Positions 49,118-57,767 are shown, counted from the stretch's first letter. The stretch is 64,000 bases of DNA from Paenibacillus xylanivorans (GCF_001280595.1 NZ_LITU01000078.1:79392-143391); one strand, 5' to 3'. Numbers and translations are program-made. Notes: generated by a model not told the origin, from the letters alone.

Positions 49118-50257
49118 ATGGCTGAGATTCCGCGTTATTTGGAGGACCAGACGGAGGAACAGATTATGCAGCGTATGCTGGATCGTCTGCCCGCGGATCT
49201 GGACAAGTCGGAAGGTTCTTTTCTGTGGGATGCGGAGGCTCCGGTAGCTTTTATGCTGTCCGAGGCGGCTTTGTGGGCGCAGGAATTACTGCGGCGCGGG
49301 TTTGCGAGTACTGCGGCGAGCAGCGATTCGAATTTTCGTTCGGAAGAAATGGATCTGCGGGCAGGAGAGCACGGCATTACGCGGCGGGCTGCGGTGGCGG
49401 CGCAAGGTGCGGTTAGATTCGCGGGTACGCCGGGCAAGGTGATTCCTGCGGGCACGGTTGTGGCTACTTTGGCCGATGAAATCTCCGGTGAGGCTTCACT
49501 CGAATATGAAACCGTTAGTCGGGTGGAGCTGGGAGAAGATGGTCTGGGCAGTGTTGGCGTGCGGGCGCTTATTGCCGGAAAAGAAAGCAATGTGCCTGCG
49601 GGCACGGTAACTGTGCTGTCCACACCAGTGAGTGGCGTTACGTCTGTAACTAATGTTGAGGTGATCAAGGGCGGTGCGGATATCGAGGCAGATACAGCGC
49701 TGTTGGAACGCTTTTATGCCAAAGTCCGCAATCAGGGGACAAGCGGCAACAAATCGCAATATGTGCAATGGGCCAGTGAAGTACCAGGGGTTGGTGCAAC
49801 GCGTGTAATTCCGTTATGGCAGGGGCCGGGCACGGTGGGATTGTATTTGCTGGATACGGACAAACGTGCCGCGGGCAGCGATCTGGTGGCGGCTGTGCAG
49901 AAGTATGTGGACCCGACGCAAGATGGACAAGGGGAAGGCGTTGCACCAGCTGGCCCAGTGGTGAACGTGATGCCAGCAGAGGAAGTGCCGATGAACATTC
50001 AGGTGAAGCTGACGCTGGCAAGCGATGCGACGTTGGCAGATGTACGGGCGTTGATCGAACGCGGGGTGACCGCGTATCTGAAACAGTTGGCTTTTGCCGA
50101 TCCACTTGTGCGCTACACCCGTATTGCCGCAATCCTGCTTGACATTCCGCCGATTATCGACTATTCGGAGCTGACCGTGAACGGTGTAAGCGACCAGAAT
50201 ATTGAGATGAAAGCGAGTCAGGTGGCCGTGCTGGGGACGGTGGATGTGCATGAGTAG
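49118..50257 (+). CDS. xkdT: baseplate J-like protein
   Basis: A 379-residue XkdT-like baseplate J protein. The start IPRYLEDQTEEQIMQRMLDR, then AGEHGITRRAAVAAQGAVRF and the pattern GKVIPAGTVVAT are family features, as is the later NQGTSGNKSQYVQWASEVPG. It builds the baseplate ring with xkdS and xkdU. GAGGTGATCTGACGGG precedes the ATG. Confidence 0.92.
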   Translation: MAEIPRYLEDQTEEQIMQRMLDRLPADLDKSEGSFLWDAEAPVAFMLSEAALWAQELLRRGFASTAASSDSNFRSEEMDLRAGEHGITRRAAVAAQGAVRFAGTPGKVIPAGTVVATLADEISGEASLEYETVSRVELGEDGLGSVGVRALIAGKESNVPAGTVTVLSTPVSGVTSVTNVEVIKGGADIEADTALLERFYAKVRNQGTSGNKSQYVQWASEVPGVGATRVIPLWQGPGTVGLYLLDTDKRAAGSDLVAAVQKYVDPTQDGQGEGVAPAGPVVNVMPAEEVPMNIQVKLTLASDATLADVRALIERGVTAYLKQLAFADPLVRYTRIAAILLDIPPIIDYSELTVNGVSDQNIEMKASQVAVLGTVDVHE

Positions 50258-50277
50258 CGTGCAGGGCCAGATGATAG

Positions 50278-50433
50278 ATGATGATGCAATTCGTGAATGC
50301 GGCGATGAAGGCAGTATGGGACATCGGGAATGTTCTGACTATGCGGCATCCGGTTCAACTGGAAATGAAGAAAGTGGCGGGCAAGAAGAGTGCTTGGGTC
50401 GTGCGGTACGCCGCTCGGGAACGCAACATTTGA
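50278..50433 (+). CDS. possible small protein between xkdT and xkdU
   Basis: A 51-codon frame (start MMMQFVNAAMKAVWDIGNVL, then RHPVQLEMKKVAGKKSAWVV) in the 220-bp gap after xkdT. It reads like a real basic protein, whereas the longer frame over the same bases is cysteine-rich and unnatural. The ribosome site is weak (CAGGGCC). It may be a small baseplate factor or a remnant. Confidence 0.35.
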   Translation: MMMQFVNAAMKAVWDIGNVLTMRHPVQLEMKKVAGKKSAWVVRYAARERNI

Positions 50434-50478
50434 GCGAAGCATTTTGCATTGACGTGAAAGGAAGGGAGGGGATAGGGC

Positions 50479-51069
50479 ATGAGTGCTCCTTCTGCTGTAC
50501 ATGTTGGACTGACGAGTGAGAAAGGGCGGGAGCTGTTCTCGTATTTGCCGAGCTATTATGAGACTTCACGTGTGATGCAGGCCGATATGCAGTCCAAAGG
50601 ATCTGAGATGGATCTGCTGTATCAGGCACTGGATGAGACATTGGATCAGTTTTTTGTCCGTACGGCGACGTGGGGCCTGGAATTCTGGGAGCAGGAGCTT
50701 GGCATTGAGACAGATCGTCTCAAACCTGTGGAGCAGCGGCGTGCCGTGGTGGAGTCCAAGCTGCGGGGTGCCGGGAAGTTTTCGGGCAGACTGGTTGCGA
50801 ATGTAGCTGAGGCGTACGCTGGAGGCAAAGTGGATGTAACGTTTCAGCCGGAAGCGTGGAGCTTCACGGTGAGCTTTGTGGATACGATGGGCATCCCGCC
50901 CAATATTGACGATCTCAAACGCGCGATTGATGAACTAAAACCGGCCCACATGGCCGTGGAATATGAGTATCGCTATCTGATCTGGGACGATCTGGACAAG
51001 AAGCAGAAAACGTGGGATGAACTAGACGCCGCGTCCCTGACGTGGAATGAACTGGAGGTGTGGGCGTAA
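50479..51069 (+). CDS. xkdU: baseplate protein, YmfQ/gpI-like
   Basis: A 196-residue XkdU-like protein of the DUF2313 (YmfQ) type, matching gpI of P2-like tails. LFSYLPSYYETSRVMQADMQ, LYQALDETLDQFFVRTATWG and LEFWEQELGIETD are typical. It ends with repeated W-D/N-E-L units (TWDELDAASLTWNELEVW). It attaches tail fibres to the baseplate. GGGAGGGG lies before ATG 50479, and the fibre gene start overlaps its stop (TAATG). Confidence 0.88.
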   Translation: MSAPSAVHVGLTSEKGRELFSYLPSYYETSRVMQADMQSKGSEMDLLYQALDETLDQFFVRTATWGLEFWEQELGIETDRLKPVEQRRAVVESKLRGAGKFSGRLVANVAEAYAGGKVDVTFQPEAWSFTVSFVDTMGIPPNIDDLKRAIDELKPAHMAVEYEYRYLIWDDLDKKQKTWDELDAASLTWNELEVWA

Positions 51070-51881
51070 TGCCAAAAGAAACGGATCGATTGAAATTACC
51101 TCTTCCCTTGGGGAACGAGAATGTGACCCGGGAGAGTATTAACGGAATTTTTGAAAAGATTGATGCAGGAGTTGCGACGAAGACGGATCTGGATACGCTT
51201 CGTGAAGCAGTGAGCAAGATGGATATTCCTGATGCGTCTTTGACGCAGAAAGGGAAGGTTCAGCTGTCGAGTAGGACGGATGGGACATCTGAGACGTTGG
51301 CGGCGACGGAGAAGGCGTTGAATGATGTAAGAAAAGGAGCGATCAGTAAGAATCGGCCATCTAATCTTTTGCCTAATAGTTCAGCAGAATTGGGATTACA
51401 TGGGTGGGCTAATTTTGGCGGAGTACCATTTTTAACATCTAACATGTTTGTGCCTGAGGGTGATGCATTTTACGTGTATCAATCGACACCGACGAATGTC
51501 GTAGCTGACTTACGATCTGTCGACGTCCCATTGATAAACGGATTTACTTACACACTTTCTGCCGAATTTTTGAATCAATTAACATCACCTATTGGTAGTT
51601 ATATTGTGATACAAGTATTGAACAACGGGGAAGTTATCGCGCAAACAGGTGCTACTGAGATGGGGAAATGGCATCGGAACTCAGTCACATTTAAGGCACC
51701 AGCAAGTCTAAGTCCATACACTATTAGATTGTATATCGCTCCAAGCATACCTTCAGGTACAAAAGCTATACGACGAATCATGTTGACACGCGGGGACGAT
51801 GCAACGTCATGGAACCAAGACGCTAACGATCAATTGCTTATTCGATCAATAGAACAATCAAAGCTATGGGGGGCGTTGTAG
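51069..51881 (+). CDS. tail fibre/receptor-binding protein
   Basis: A 270-residue protein. The first 90 residues are a baseplate-binding and fibre repeat part (LTQKGKVQLSSRTDGTSETL, AATEKALNDVRKG), as in collar-type tail fibres. From about base 51345 the sequence becomes clearly AT-richer and changes to a carbohydrate-binding-like domain (LPNSSAELGLHGWANFGGVP; WHRNSVTFKAPASLSPYTIR). This is the expected place of a swapped receptor-binding module that sets target range. ATG 51069 follows GGAGGTG. Confidence 0.75.
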   Translation: MPKETDRLKLPLPLGNENVTRESINGIFEKIDAGVATKTDLDTLREAVSKMDIPDASLTQKGKVQLSSRTDGTSETLAATEKALNDVRKGAISKNRPSNLLPNSSAELGLHGWANFGGVPFLTSNMFVPEGDAFYVYQSTPTNVVADLRSVDVPLINGFTYTLSAEFLNQLTSPIGSYIVIQVLNNGEVIAQTGATEMGKWHRNSVTFKAPASLSPYTIRLYIAPSIPSGTKAIRRIMLTRGDDATSWNQDANDQLLIRSIEQSKLWGAL

Positions 51882-52484
51882 ATGGCTGTAATAACACAAA
51901 AGTTATACGGAGGTTACACATCCACCAATTCGGTTAGCAGTATTTATACAGTCCCATTTGGTAAAACAGTAATCCTAAAATCGCTAACCATATGCAATAC
52001 AAGTGCGACTAAACAAATGTTTAGTGTGAATTTACAAGGCATCGACTTCGCTCGATTACGCGACATCGAACCGGGTCAAACTTTGGTTATACCTGTATTA
52101 GATCAAGTTATGAAAGCAGGGGAACAAGTGCTTGTTTATTGCCCGACTGCAAATGCCTTATCAGTTAGGTTAAGTGGCAAGGTAACCGACAGGACCGACA
52201 TACTCACCGCCAGAATGAATGTTAACACAAAAGATACTACAGTTATTCCAGCAGGAAAAATGATTGTTAAATCAATAGTCATATGCACGCTTTCAACGAG
52301 CCCGATAGATTTTTACATGAAACTGGGGAACGATTATGTCATTTACGGAAAAGCATTAAAACCGTTGGATACCTTGTTTATTCCATTTTTAGATCAGGTA
52401 TTGGACAACGAATCAGTCGTTTGCCGAGTGTCTAACATGTCAACCTCTGTTACTGTTCATGTCAATGCTTTGGTGGTGAACTAA
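51882..52484 (+). CDS. tail tip protein with two similar modules
   Basis: A 200-residue protein made of two similar halves: VPFGKTVILKSLTICNTSAT...LVIPVLDQVMKAGEQ and IPAGKMIVKSIVICTLSTSP...LFIPFLDQVLDNESV. AT-rich like the end of the fibre gene and directly joined to it. Probably part of the receptor-binding tip; I recognise no named family. Confidence 0.6.
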   Translation: MAVITQKLYGGYTSTNSVSSIYTVPFGKTVILKSLTICNTSATKQMFSVNLQGIDFARLRDIEPGQTLVIPVLDQVMKAGEQVLVYCPTANALSVRLSGKVTDRTDILTARMNVNTKDTTVIPAGKMIVKSIVICTLSTSPIDFYMKLGNDYVIYGKALKPLDTLFIPFLDQVLDNESVVCRVSNMSTSVTVHVNALVVN

Positions 52485-53029
52485 TGCCATACTTAGATAA
52501 TTATTATTTGGATAATTACGGGATGGATGGATTTCCAAAGGCGGTAGAAGCGACTTCGCTCACACCTTCCATTCTCAGCGCTGGTTCGACTTGGCAGAGT
52601 GGCATTAACGGAGTCGGCACGATCATCACAATGGTTCCAACCGGGACAAGGGTTATAAGCATAGCACCTATTTCAAACTCAGCCCGATTAAGTGTCGGAT
52701 ACTCTGGAGGTGGCAACGTTCTTATTACTCTAGGCTTGGAAGACGCCAAAGGGGTTGTTTGGTTTTTGAATAACTCTTCCGCCACTGACGGAGTGCCTAA
52801 CATAAGTCATTCACATGTAATCGTGAAAACAGACGATTCTGCATTGGCTGGTTGGGTTGTGGGTAACTATAATCCATCTAGTTCCGGTTGGCAACAATCT
52901 TTCGTTTCCAAACCAGCGGCGTTCGACCCTGATGCCGGGCCTATGAAATTAGGTTTGAGTGTCAGAGGGAATTTTGGAACAGCGTTCGGGAGTTTGTACA
53001 TGCAAAATTTCCGGGTTGATACCGCCTAG
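52484..53029 (+). CDS. hypothetical tail tip protein
   Basis: A 181-residue protein with an odd repeated start (MPYLDNYYLDNYGMDGFPKA) and beta-rich body (GVGTIITMVPTGTRVISIAP; LGLSVRGNFGTAFGSLYMQN). It starts in the stop of the previous gene (TAATG) and shares its AT-rich composition, so it belongs to the same swapped module. No family recognised. Confidence 0.55.
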   Translation: MPYLDNYYLDNYGMDGFPKAVEATSLTPSILSAGSTWQSGINGVGTIITMVPTGTRVISIAPISNSARLSVGYSGGGNVLITLGLEDAKGVVWFLNNSSATDGVPNISHSHVIVKTDDSALAGWVVGNYNPSSSGWQQSFVSKPAAFDPDAGPMKLGLSVRGNFGTAFGSLYMQNFRVDTA

Positions 53030-53062
53030 ATAGATAAGATAGATAAGATAGAGAGATAGAAG
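53030..53062 (+). repeat. short tandem GATA-type repeat
   Basis: TAGATAAGA and GATAGAGA units are repeated directly after the tail tip gene stop. Likely slippage-prone; no function seen. Confidence 0.5.
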
Positions 53063-53218
53063 CAAGGGGATAGGGTGTGATAGTCGTGAGCCAGAAAAGC
53101 TTATACCGCATACTCATTTTTGTATATCAAAAACAAAGACAGGGGAGCGATTAGATGGGTTTTCGCTGGGCAATAAAATACGGAAGGTAGTGGGAAAATG
53201 GACTAACAAGAACCGAAA

Positions 53219-53528
53219 ATGAAAGTCGTTATGAAGGTATACTATGACCTGCAATATGGGAACGTAATTGTTATTACTCCGGAGAGTGCGGGGATCGTTG
53301 CCGAGACGACATGAGAGCAGGATTTCAAGTTGATAAAGCGTTGGACGACAAGGTACCGAATAGTGTCGGTACCTTGTCGTCCAACGCGAACAAGAGGCAT
53401 TTGGTTTGGATCGTTCCGAGGGTGAGATTATCGAGCGTGTCGATCTTGAAACATTGAAGCCATTGTTATCGTATCCCTATCCAATCAATTCAGAAGTGCC
53501 ACATGATCAAAACGGGGATACAGTGTAA
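53219..53528 (+). pseudogene. decayed tail-region gene (XkdW-like)
   Basis: Pieces of one protein appear in three frames in order: MKVVMKVYYDLQYGNVIVIT to an in-frame TGA after ETT (53312-53314), then EQDF and KALDDKVPNSVG in the next frame, and YLVVQREQEAFGLDRSEGEI to TAA 53528 in the third. Such a start (YYDLQYGNV...ETTREQDF) is familiar from small tail-region proteins of Gram-positive prophages. A nonsense change and at least two shifts break it. A perfect palindrome (53338-53387) lies exactly at the frame break. No ribosome site of note. Confidence 0.5.
53338..53387. repeat. perfect 22-bp palindrome inside the decayed gene
   Basis: Bases 53338-53359 are the exact reverse complement of 53366-53387, with a 6-nt loop (ATAGTG). 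No T run follows, so it is not a classical terminator. The left arm matches coding sequence (KALDDKVPN), the right arm does not, which suggests the right arm arose by template switching at a replication fork. Confidence 0.8.
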
Positions 53529-53558
53529 AAAGCGTTCCCAAAATGGAACGCTATTTTT
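53529..53558 (+). terminator. terminator between tail and lysis genes
   Basis: AGCGTTCC (53531-53538) and GGAACGCT (53545-53552) pair around CAAAAT and run into ATTTTT. Confidence 0.8.
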
Positions 53559-53604
53559 ATGCCTTCTGGAGCAGATAGTATTAAAAATTAAAGGAGGTGA
53601 AACC

Positions 53605-54102
53605 ATGGAACGATGGGAAACCCTATGGAAATGGGGGATAGCACTAATAACCAGCTCAGCAACCTACTTTTTCGGAGGTTGGTCCGGAGTGTTGGGAGTA
53701 CTACTCGTGTTCGTTATCCTCGATTACCTAACCGGCATCGCGGCGGCAGGGATGACTGGCAAGCTAGAGAGTAATGTCGGAATGTTCGGTATCGCACGAA
53801 AAGTATTTATTTTTGCAATGGTATCGGTGGCTCATCTGGTGGACGGTGTTCTGGGAGACGGACATTTGTTCAGGGATGCGGTCGCCTTTTTTTATATCGC
53901 GAATGAGTTATTGTCCATAATTGAAAATGGGGGCAAACTGGGTGCGCCAATCCCTCCTGCGATCAGGCAGGCTATTGAAGTACTCAAGGGCAAGGGAGGA
54001 AACGGCGAACTCCCCGGAAATTTCTCTCCGAGTGCCAAAGAATCTTTTTCACAGGCAGATCCAGATGATACAGATCCACAAACAAGAGATGGCACGAAGT
54101 AG
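53605..54102 (+). CDS. phage holin
   Basis: A 165-residue holin of the Gram-positive phage holin-4/toxin-secretion type. Membrane segments are WGIALITSSATYFFGGWSGV, GVLLVFVILDYLTGIAAAGM and a later FIFAMVSVAHLVDGVL plus FFYIANELLSIIENG, then a soluble Ser/Asp-rich tail. It makes the pore that lets the lysin out. ATG 53605 follows a near-perfect AAAGGAGGTG at 5 nt; a frame from 53503 crosses the terminator. Confidence 0.85.
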   Translation: MERWETLWKWGIALITSSATYFFGGWSGVLGVLLVFVILDYLTGIAAAGMTGKLESNVGMFGIARKVFIFAMVSVAHLVDGVLGDGHLFRDAVAFFYIANELLSIIENGGKLGAPIPPAIRQAIEVLKGKGGNGELPGNFSPSAKESFSQADPDDTDPQTRDGTK

Positions 54103-54226
54103 CTCCACCATAGCCATCCGAAATTACCTTTTACCAACAATCAGGGACACGCACACAAGCAACCCCTGATCCCCAATCATTAACTATATACAAACGGCAA
54201 TTTGCCGCATAAAGGGTGTGAGAAAC

Positions 54227-55165
54227 ATGCAAACGAGAAGCTCGGGCAACACGCAGGGCATTGACGTCTCCCGTTATCAGGGCACGATCGATTGGGCCAA
54301 AGTGAAAGCAAACGGCATGACATTTGTGTTCATCAAGGCGACCGAAGGGCAGACGTATACCGATCCGAATTTTCAAACCAATGTAACCGGCGCATTGGCG
54401 GCGGGCATGCTGGTGGGGACGTATCATTTTTTCCGCGCAACGAATACCGATGGTGCCAAGGCTGAAGCGGCGCATTATGCCACGACATTGCAAAAAGTAG
54501 GAGGCGCGAAGGCGCTGCAATTACCTCCTGTCATGGACTATGAGAATAATCCGGGTAACCTGAGCAAAGCTCAGATCAACACGGTAGCTAAGGCTTTTTT
54601 AACGGAATTGCAACGTCTCACGGGTGTGAAACCGATCATATACACGGGCAATTCATTTGCCGGAAATTTTGATACATCACTCAGCTCATACGATCTATGG
54701 ATTGCGCGTTACAGCAACACACGTGTACCGGATGACCAGCCGGCTTGGAAACGTTGGACGTTCTGGCAGTATATGGATTCGGGCAAGGTGAACGGGATCA
54801 GCGGCAACGTGGATATGAACGAGTTCCAAGGATCGGCAGCGGAATTGAAAGCAAAATATGCAACAGCAACACCAAAGCCACCAGAGCCTTCCGAACCAAC
54901 CAATCCCACGAATCCAACCGAACCACCGAAAGGGGGAGAATCGATGACAGCCGAAGAGAAAGCAGCGTTTGATGCGCTCAAATCCCAGGTCGATAAACTG
55001 CAGGCGCGTCAGCAGATGGAAGTTCCAGTCTGGGCAAAAGCGGCCGTTGACGCAGCACTGGCATATGACACCAAAAATCCGCTGTTCAGCATCGATAATG
55101 GGGCGAGTTATGATTTTTACCGTTTTATCACGGTCATGTACCGCAGAGGTTTATTCAAAAAATAA
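54227..55165 (+). CDS. GH25 lysozyme-type endolysin
   Basis: A 312-residue muramidase. The GH25 catalytic domain spans residues 1-205: QGIDVSRYQGTIDW at the start (Asp13), FIKATEGQTYTDPNF, GTYHFFRA and the acid pair in PPVMDYEN, with IIYTGNSFAGNF and WTFWQYMDSG. A Pro/Thr linker (PEPSEPTNPTNPTEPPKGGE) leads to a C-terminal cell-wall-type domain ending in YDFYRFITVMYRRGLFKK. No signal peptide, so release depends on the holin. ATG 54227 follows AAAGGGTGTGAG. Confidence 0.9.
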   Translation: MQTRSSGNTQGIDVSRYQGTIDWAKVKANGMTFVFIKATEGQTYTDPNFQTNVTGALAAGMLVGTYHFFRATNTDGAKAEAAHYATTLQKVGGAKALQLPPVMDYENNPGNLSKAQINTVAKAFLTELQRLTGVKPIIYTGNSFAGNFDTSLSSYDLWIARYSNTRVPDDQPAWKRWTFWQYMDSGKVNGISGNVDMNEFQGSAAELKAKYATATPKPPEPSEPTNPTNPTEPPKGGESMTAEEKAAFDALKSQVDKLQARQQMEVPVWAKAAVDAALAYDTKNPLFSIDNGASYDFYRFITVMYRRGLFKK

Positions 55166-55207
55166 GCTGACCTAACTTGAAATATACGATGGACCCGGTT
55201 TTAAAAG

Positions 55208-55264
55208 AGGGAACACAACAAGGGACACACGACGCTTTTTGTCGAACGGTGTTCCTTTTTTGTG
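55208..55264 (+). terminator. terminator of the lysis genes
   Basis: GGAACAC and GTGTTCC pair around an inner hairpin CGAC/GTCG and are followed by six T, about 90 bp after the lysin stop. Confidence 0.75.
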
Positions 55265-55329
55265 TTTTATGTAAATGATATTAACATATATAATAAAGTT
55301 GAAGACTTATGTCCGTAAATCTCTTGTCT

Positions 55330-55920
55330 AATTGATGAATGTGATGTAAAGTAAGTTACACGAAATCGATTTTCACCACTGTTTATTTACACAATCCTCC
55401 TCATCATGACAAGACTTTAACATGAAAAGTTATTGTAATGTCTCCCTGTTGTAAAATCCAACATCTCTAGATCAATTTCACAATGTTTTGAAACAATTCA
55501 ATCCAACCTGCTTGAGAAACCACTAAAATGTTCTGTTTACCAACTTTCTGTTCCAGCTAATCGCCATCATTAGATTTTAGCCAATGACACTTTAGCCATA
55601 ACGATCTAACTCCAAGTCACAACCTAAGCCCAAATCCACAACAGACTACACTACTGCTCTCTCTAAATCAGCCATATTTGATCGCCACCAAGTCGGTACC
55701 ATTCTACTGTTGCTTATTGACCTAAGTTCAATTTTTACGCAACAACCACAGGAATATATAACTCGTCACATCATCCGAAAAAATCTAACAAAATGTGTAC
55801 GGTTACATCCCGTTTAACATTTTACATATATGCCTCAACTTATCCAGATTTACATCACAGGTATCGCAGGCATCTAAAGCCTTTCATATGATACAAAGTA
55901 CCAAACCGAACCATTGTAAT
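55330..55920 (+). other. long G-poor, C-rich intergenic stretch before the oligopeptide genes
   Basis: About 590 bp with very few G on the plus strand and many C and A; most 60-base rows hold about 4-8 G. No gene is supported here. A long C-over-G bubble of this type is what Rho binds on RNA, so it may be a Rho-dependent terminator or a long untranslated leader. Promoters are not obvious. Confidence 0.45.
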
Positions 55921-55982
55921 CATTGGAGTTTTTTTCACGCCAGTATCACACACATTATGAGCCAGGGAAGGGTGTTGTACGT

Positions 55983-57641
55983 ATGCGAATGAGAAAAAAA
56001 TGGTTATCCGGGGTCATGGCAATGGCCATGAGTACAGTAATGATTCTATCGGGCTGCTCCAGCGCAAGTAACGAGGGTACGGGCAATTCCCCTGCTCCGG
56101 CGGAAGGTAGCGAGCCTCCGGCAGAAGTGGCAGCACAGGATACGATGATTATGGGACGTGGCGGAGATTCCGTGGCACTGGACCCGGCAATTGTTACGGA
56201 TGGGGAGTCGTTGAAGATTGGACATCAGGTATTCGACTCATTGCTGGACTACAAAGAAGGTGGAACCGAGGTTGTTCCTGGACTGGCTGATAGCTGGGAG
56301 ATTTCGGCGGATGGACTCAAGTATGACTTCAAGCTGAAGTCTGGCGTGAAATTCCAAGATGGTACCGACTTCAACGCAGAGGCTGTGGTGTTCAACTTCA
56401 AGCGATGGAGTGACCCGGCCAGTGAATATAAATTTGAGGGAGATTCCTTCGACTATTACGATTCCATGTTTGGTCCGGAAGACGGACGTGTGATTAAGGA
56501 AGTGAAGGCGATTGACGAGACAACGGTTGAGTTCACCCTGAACCAGCCACAAGCGCCTTTCCTGCAAAATATTGCGATGACGCCATTTGGTATTGCAAGT
56601 CCAACCGCGATTCAGGAGAAAAAGGAAAATTTCAAGAGCGAGCCAGTAGGCACAGGCCCATTTGTATTCAAAGAGTGGAAGCGAAATGACTCCATCACCC
56701 TGGAGAAGAATCCGAATTATTGGAAAGAGGGACTGCCGAAGCTGAACAAAGTGATTGTGCGTTCCATTCCGGATAACACGGCTCGCTTCAATGCGCTGCA
56801 AAACGGCGAGATTGATATCATGGAGGACCTGAACCCGGACGATCTGTCCATCCTTAAGGGAAATAGCGAACTGCAAAAAATCGAGCGTCCACCATTTAAC
56901 GTGTCATACATTGGTTTCAACTTTAAGAAAAAACCGTTTGATAACGTGAAAGTAAGACAAGCGCTCAACCATGCAGTTAACAAACAGGGCATTATTGATG
57001 CTTTCTTTGCGGGACAAGCGCAGCCAGCGGTAAACCCGATGCCGCCAACGCTTTGGGGGTATAACGACAGTATTGAGGACTATGCTTATGATCTGGAAAA
57101 AGCAAAAGCGTTGCTTGCCGATGCTGGCTATCCTGACGGATTGCCTGACCCGGTAACATTCTATGCCATGCCGGTATCCCGACCGTATATGCCTGATGGC
57201 AAGAAAGTTGCCGAAGCGATCCAGGCCGATTTTGAGAAAATCGGAGTGACCGTCAACATTGAATCACCAGAGTGGGCAACGTATCTGGATGATGCCAAAG
57301 CCGGGGAGAAAGACGACATTTACATGCTCGGCTGGACCGGTGATAACGGTGACCCGGATAACTTCCTGTACACGCTGCTGGATAAGGATGCTATCCCGGG
57401 CAATAACCGCAGCTTTTACGTCAACGAAGAATTGCATACGCTGCTGACGAGTGCACAGAAAGAAACGGATCAGGACAAGCGTGCGGATCTGTACAAGCAG
57501 GCTCAAGTGATTATTAAGGAAGATGCGCCATGGATTCCACTTGTGCACACAACCCCGATTTTGGCTGGTAAAGCGAACCTGAAAGATTTTGTACCGTCCC
57601 CATTGGGTACGGAATCCTATGCCAATGCCTACTTTGAATAA
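55983..57641 (+). CDS. oligopeptide ABC transporter substrate-binding lipoprotein
   Basis: A 552-residue family 5 solute-binding protein (DppE/OppA-like). It has a lipoprotein signal with lipobox ILSGCSS, then an acidic/Pro linker and the family body: GGDSVALDPAIVTDGESLKI, the conserved FNFKRW in the middle, FNVSYIGFNFKKKPFDNVKV and the later DIYMLGWTGDNGDPDNF. It binds di- or oligopeptides (or nickel-type ligands in some members) outside the cell. ATG 55983 is preferred, with AAGGGTG upstream. A hairpin separates it from the permease genes. Confidence 0.88.
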   Translation: MRMRKKWLSGVMAMAMSTVMILSGCSSASNEGTGNSPAPAEGSEPPAEVAAQDTMIMGRGGDSVALDPAIVTDGESLKIGHQVFDSLLDYKEGGTEVVPGLADSWEISADGLKYDFKLKSGVKFQDGTDFNAEAVVFNFKRWSDPASEYKFEGDSFDYYDSMFGPEDGRVIKEVKAIDETTVEFTLNQPQAPFLQNIAMTPFGIASPTAIQEKKENFKSEPVGTGPFVFKEWKRNDSITLEKNPNYWKEGLPKLNKVIVRSIPDNTARFNALQNGEIDIMEDLNPDDLSILKGNSELQKIERPPFNVSYIGFNFKKKPFDNVKVRQALNHAVNKQGIIDAFFAGQAQPAVNPMPPTLWGYNDSIEDYAYDLEKAKALLADAGYPDGLPDPVTFYAMPVSRPYMPDGKKVAEAIQADFEKIGVTVNIESPEWATYLDDAKAGEKDDIYMLGWTGDNGDPDNFLYTLLDKDAIPGNNRSFYVNEELHTLLTSAQKETDQDKRADLYKQAQVIIKEDAPWIPLVHTTPILAGKANLKDFVPSPLGTESYANAYFE

Positions 57642-57683
57642 ATTGTATACGAGCTGAAACTCATATTTACGATTCATTAGTCT

Positions 57684-57767
57684 AAAGCGCTGGCGAACAC
57701 GTAATGCTTGGCAGAACCCACATCTGGACGTAACTATCTAAAGCATGCATGTTTGCTAGCGCTTTTT
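57684..57767 (+). terminator. intra-operon hairpin after the oligopeptide-binding gene
   Basis: AAAGCGCTGGC (57684-57694) and GCTAGCGCTTTTT (57755-57767) pair around a long loop. As in the arabinan importer, it likely keeps the binding protein at higher level than the permeases. Confidence 0.5.

Larger units (their letters stand above)
40790..55165 (+). mobile_element. headless contractile phage-tail (tailocin-like) cluster with lysis genes
   Basis: The genes run in PBSX/xkd order: tail-terminator-like, small protein, sheath, tube, assembly chaperones, tape measure, LysM hub protein, xkdQ, R, S (gp25-like), T (baseplate J), U, fibre and receptor-binding genes, holin and GH25 lysin. No terminase, portal, capsid, integrase or replication gene is present on either side in this window, which fits an R-type tailocin or a tail remnant of a prophage. 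No AAA ATPase typical of extracellular contractile injection systems is seen. Confidence 0.8.

Noticed and set aside
50244..50519. 91-codon frame spanning the xkdT-xkdU gap
   Set aside because: Cysteine-rich and unlike a natural protein; overlaps the start of xkdU in another frame. A shorter frame at 50278 reads better.
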